A stretch of 16,092 nt of DNA from CADEED01 sp044871085 (GTDB lineage: Bacteria; Pseudomonadota; Gammaproteobacteria; Steroidobacterales; Steroidobacteraceae), in the NCBI GenBank assembly GCA_044871085.1, contig JBIOZI010000293.1, positions 1 to 16,092 of the forward strand. Direction: 5' to 3'. Positions 14,728 through 16,092 of this stretch are shown piece after piece. The position numbers and the translations under genes are program-made. The notes below the pieces were generated by a model, which was not told the DNA's origin, made no database searches, and worked only from the letters and a program-made list of their open reading frames with translations. Position 1 is the stretch's first letter; each line of letters begins with the position of its first letter.

Positions 14728-15561
14728 ATGGCCCGCTACGCGGTCGGCGACATCCAGGGATGCTGTGACGAGCTGAAGACGCTGCTCGCGCGCTGCGGCT
14801 ACTCCGCCGACCGCGACGAGCTGTGGTTCGTCGGCGACCTGGTCAATCGCGGGCCGCAGTCGCTCGAAACCCTGCGCTTCGTACGCGCGCTCGGCGCCAA
14901 CGCCACCGTGGTGCTCGGCAACCACGACCTGCACCTGCTCGCGGTGGCGTACGGCTCCAAGCGCAAGACGAAGGACGGCGACACGCTCGAAGCGGTGCTC
15001 GCCGCGCCGGACCGCGACCAGCTGCTCGAATGGTTGTTAGGACGGCCGCTCGCCGTCTACGACGAGCCGCGCGGCGACTTCCTGGTGCACGCCGGCCTCG
15101 TACCCGAATGGAGCCCGCGCGCCGCCGCCAAGCTCGCGCGCGAGGTCGAGGCCCTGCTGCGCAACGACGCCCGCACGCTGTTCGACGCGATGTACGGCAA
15201 CAAGCCCGAAAAGTGGAGTGACAACCTGCGCGGCATGGACCGGCTGCGTTTCGTCATCAACGCGTTCACGCGCATGCGCTTCTGCCGCCGCGACGGCACA
15301 GTCGACCTCAAGGCCAAAGGGGCGCCGGGCGAGCAGCCCGAAGACCTGCTGCCGTGGTTCGACGTGCCCGGCCGCGCCAGCCGGGACGTGCGCGTGATCT
15401 GTGGGCACTGGTCGACGCTCGGGCTCAAGCGCCGCAAGGACCTGCTGGCGCTCGACACCGGCTGCGTCTGGGGCGGGGCACTGACCGCTGTGAACCTGGA
15501 CGTGGAAGCCGAGCCGATCCAGCTCGACTGCAAGACACATCAGGCGCCGGGCGGCGGCTGA
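14728..15561 (+). CDS. apaH: Bis(5'-nucleosyl)-tetraphosphatase, symmetrical
   Basis: ApaH hydrolyses Ap4A to two ADP and also removes Np4 caps from bacterial RNA. The 277 residues carry the full PPP-family metallophosphatase set: GDIQG (7-11), GDLVNRG (36-42), GNHD (64-67), the LVHAG histidine (His121) and GHWS (226-229). Length fits the family (E. coli 280). ATG 14728 is 15 bases after the apaG stop. Its 3' end overlaps the convergent gene on the other strand by 22 bases, and I see no terminator between them. Confidence 0.95.
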   Translation: MARYAVGDIQGCCDELKTLLARCGYSADRDELWFVGDLVNRGPQSLETLRFVRALGANATVVLGNHDLHLLAVAYGSKRKTKDGDTLEAVLAAPDRDQLLEWLLGRPLAVYDEPRGDFLVHAGLVPEWSPRAAAKLAREVEALLRNDARTLFDAMYGNKPEKWSDNLRGMDRLRFVINAFTRMRFCRRDGTVDLKAKGAPGEQPEDLLPWFDVPGRASRDVRVICGHWSTLGLKRRKDLLALDTGCVWGGALTAVNLDVEAEPIQLDCKTHQAPGGG

Positions 15562-16092
15562 GGTGTGGCCGTCGAGCCCGGCGGGATGATCTCGCTGGCG
15601 CTCGGACTCGCCGACTGCCCATCTTCGGCCGGCGTGGCGGCCGGCGCATCGCCCGATGGCGGCGCCTCGGGCACCACCGTCGGCGAGACGAACACCGGCT
15701 CCGGCGTGGGCGCCGCCTCGGCGAACGTCGGCATGGGGCCCCACGAAATGTAGATAGCGGCGGTGCGCGGCGTGTACACGGACGGCGCGAGCTCGAGGTC
15801 GATGGACTTCGTACCCTGGGTGGTCACCGGCAGCACGTTGCGCTCTTCGCCGAGGATCTCCACCTGCTGCACTCCACCGGGCTGCACGCGCACGGCCATG
15901 CGCACCGGCCACGTGGTTTCCGGCGGCAGCCGCGCGGCGATGTTGCCCGTGCCGCCGGCGCTGGAGAGGTCGATGACCAGCGTGTTGCGCGACCAATACT
16001 GCGGGAAGGTGGCGGGCAACATCGCCGCGCGGCTGCCGCCGGAAACCACGTGGCCGGTGCGCATGGCCGTGCGCGTGCAGCCCGGTGGAGTG
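15540..16092 (-). CDS. Unidentified Pro/Ala-rich protein, 5' end beyond window
   Basis: The frame is open from the window edge to the stop at 15540-15542, 183 codons. The middle part is well ordered: NTLVIDLSS, WPVRMAVRVQPGG, VEILGEERNVLPV, then SIDLELAPSVYTPRTAAIYISWGP. This beta-rich pattern suggests an extracytoplasmic domain. About 65 residues of low-complexity Pro, Ala, Ser and Glu follow to the end. I do not recognise the family. ATG 16064 could be a start, but it lies in the arm of a perfect 80-base inverted repeat that may be an assembly fold-back, so anything upstream of about 16012 is doubtful. The gene converges on apaH with a 22-base overlap. Confidence 0.6.
   Translation of the reverse strand, partial: TPPGCTRTAMRTGHVVSGGSRAAMLPATFPQYWSRNTLVIDLSSAGGTGNIAARLPPETTWPVRMAVRVQPGGVQQVEILGEERNVLPVTTQGTKSIDLELAPSVYTPRTAAIYISWGPMPTFAEAAPTPEPVFVSPTVVPEAPPSGDAPAATPAEDGQSASPSASEIIPPGSTATPQPPPGA
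15870..16092. repeat. 80-bp perfect inverted repeat at the window end
   Basis: 15870-15949 and 16013-16092 are exact reverse complements, with a 63-base spacer, and the right arm runs into the window edge, so the repeat may be longer. Both arms encode the same peptide (GNIAARLPPETTWPVR and onward) on opposite strands. A perfect copy of coding sequence folding back at a sequence end is typical of a chimeric read or assembly fold-back. A real inverted duplication cannot be excluded. Confidence 0.85.

Noticed and set aside
15973..16092. Divergent plus-strand gene starting at ATG 15973
   Set aside because: Its reading frame simply repeats the minus-strand peptide through the 80-base inverted arm. 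It is more likely part of a fold-back artefact.

Overview
The window is a GC-rich, densely packed stretch of bacterial chromosome that points to a high-GC gammaproteobacterium, perhaps near Xanthomonadales, Nevskiales or Steroidobacterales. The evidence is gene order: dacA-dat-ybeD at one end, and amgK-murU divergent from lptD-surA-pdxA-ksgA-apaG-apaH at the other, an arrangement known from Pseudomonas and relatives. I see no tRNA, rRNA, CRISPR array, transposase or phage gene. No stretch longer than about 130 bases lacks a gene.

Layout. (1) Positions 124-2417, plus strand: dacA (periplasmic D,D-carboxypeptidase), dat (D-amino acid aminotransferase) and ybeD (small DUF493 protein), closely coupled. 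(2) Positions 2435-8906, minus strand: a likely six-gene directon, read from right to left as amgK, murU, a ydgA-like DUF945 gene, one ORF joining lipoyl synthase (LipA) to octanoyltransferase (LipB), a putative lipoprotein of unknown function, and a small four-helix membrane protein of unknown function. (3) Positions 8920-15561, plus strand: lptD, surA, pdxA, ksgA, apaG and apaH, with several overlapping stop/start junctions. (4) Positions 15540-16092, minus strand: an unidentified Pro/Ala-rich protein cut by the window edge and converging on apaH.

How the genes work together. AmgK and MurU turn recycled MurNAc into UDP-MurNAc. DacA trims stem peptides and Dat handles D-amino acids. LptD and SurA build the outer membrane. 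PdxA makes the PLP precursor used by enzymes such as Dat, LipA/LipB make protein-bound lipoate, KsgA matures 16S rRNA, and ApaH destroys Ap4A. This is housekeeping DNA, so the interest lies in local oddities.

Main oddities. LipA and LipB are one continuous 582-codon ORF, in the order LipA then LipB. The joint is exactly a 120-bp palindromic element (47-bp perfect arms, 26-bp loop) that stays in frame. A 20-bp piece of the same repeat lies just upstream of dacA, so it looks like a dispersed REP/RAYT-type repeat. AmgK carries about 107 extra C-terminal residues, very rich in Lys, Arg and Ala, like histone H1-type bacterial tails. The last 80 bases of the window are a perfect reverse complement of 15870-15949, which may be an assembly fold-back and makes the terminal gene's 5' part unreliable.
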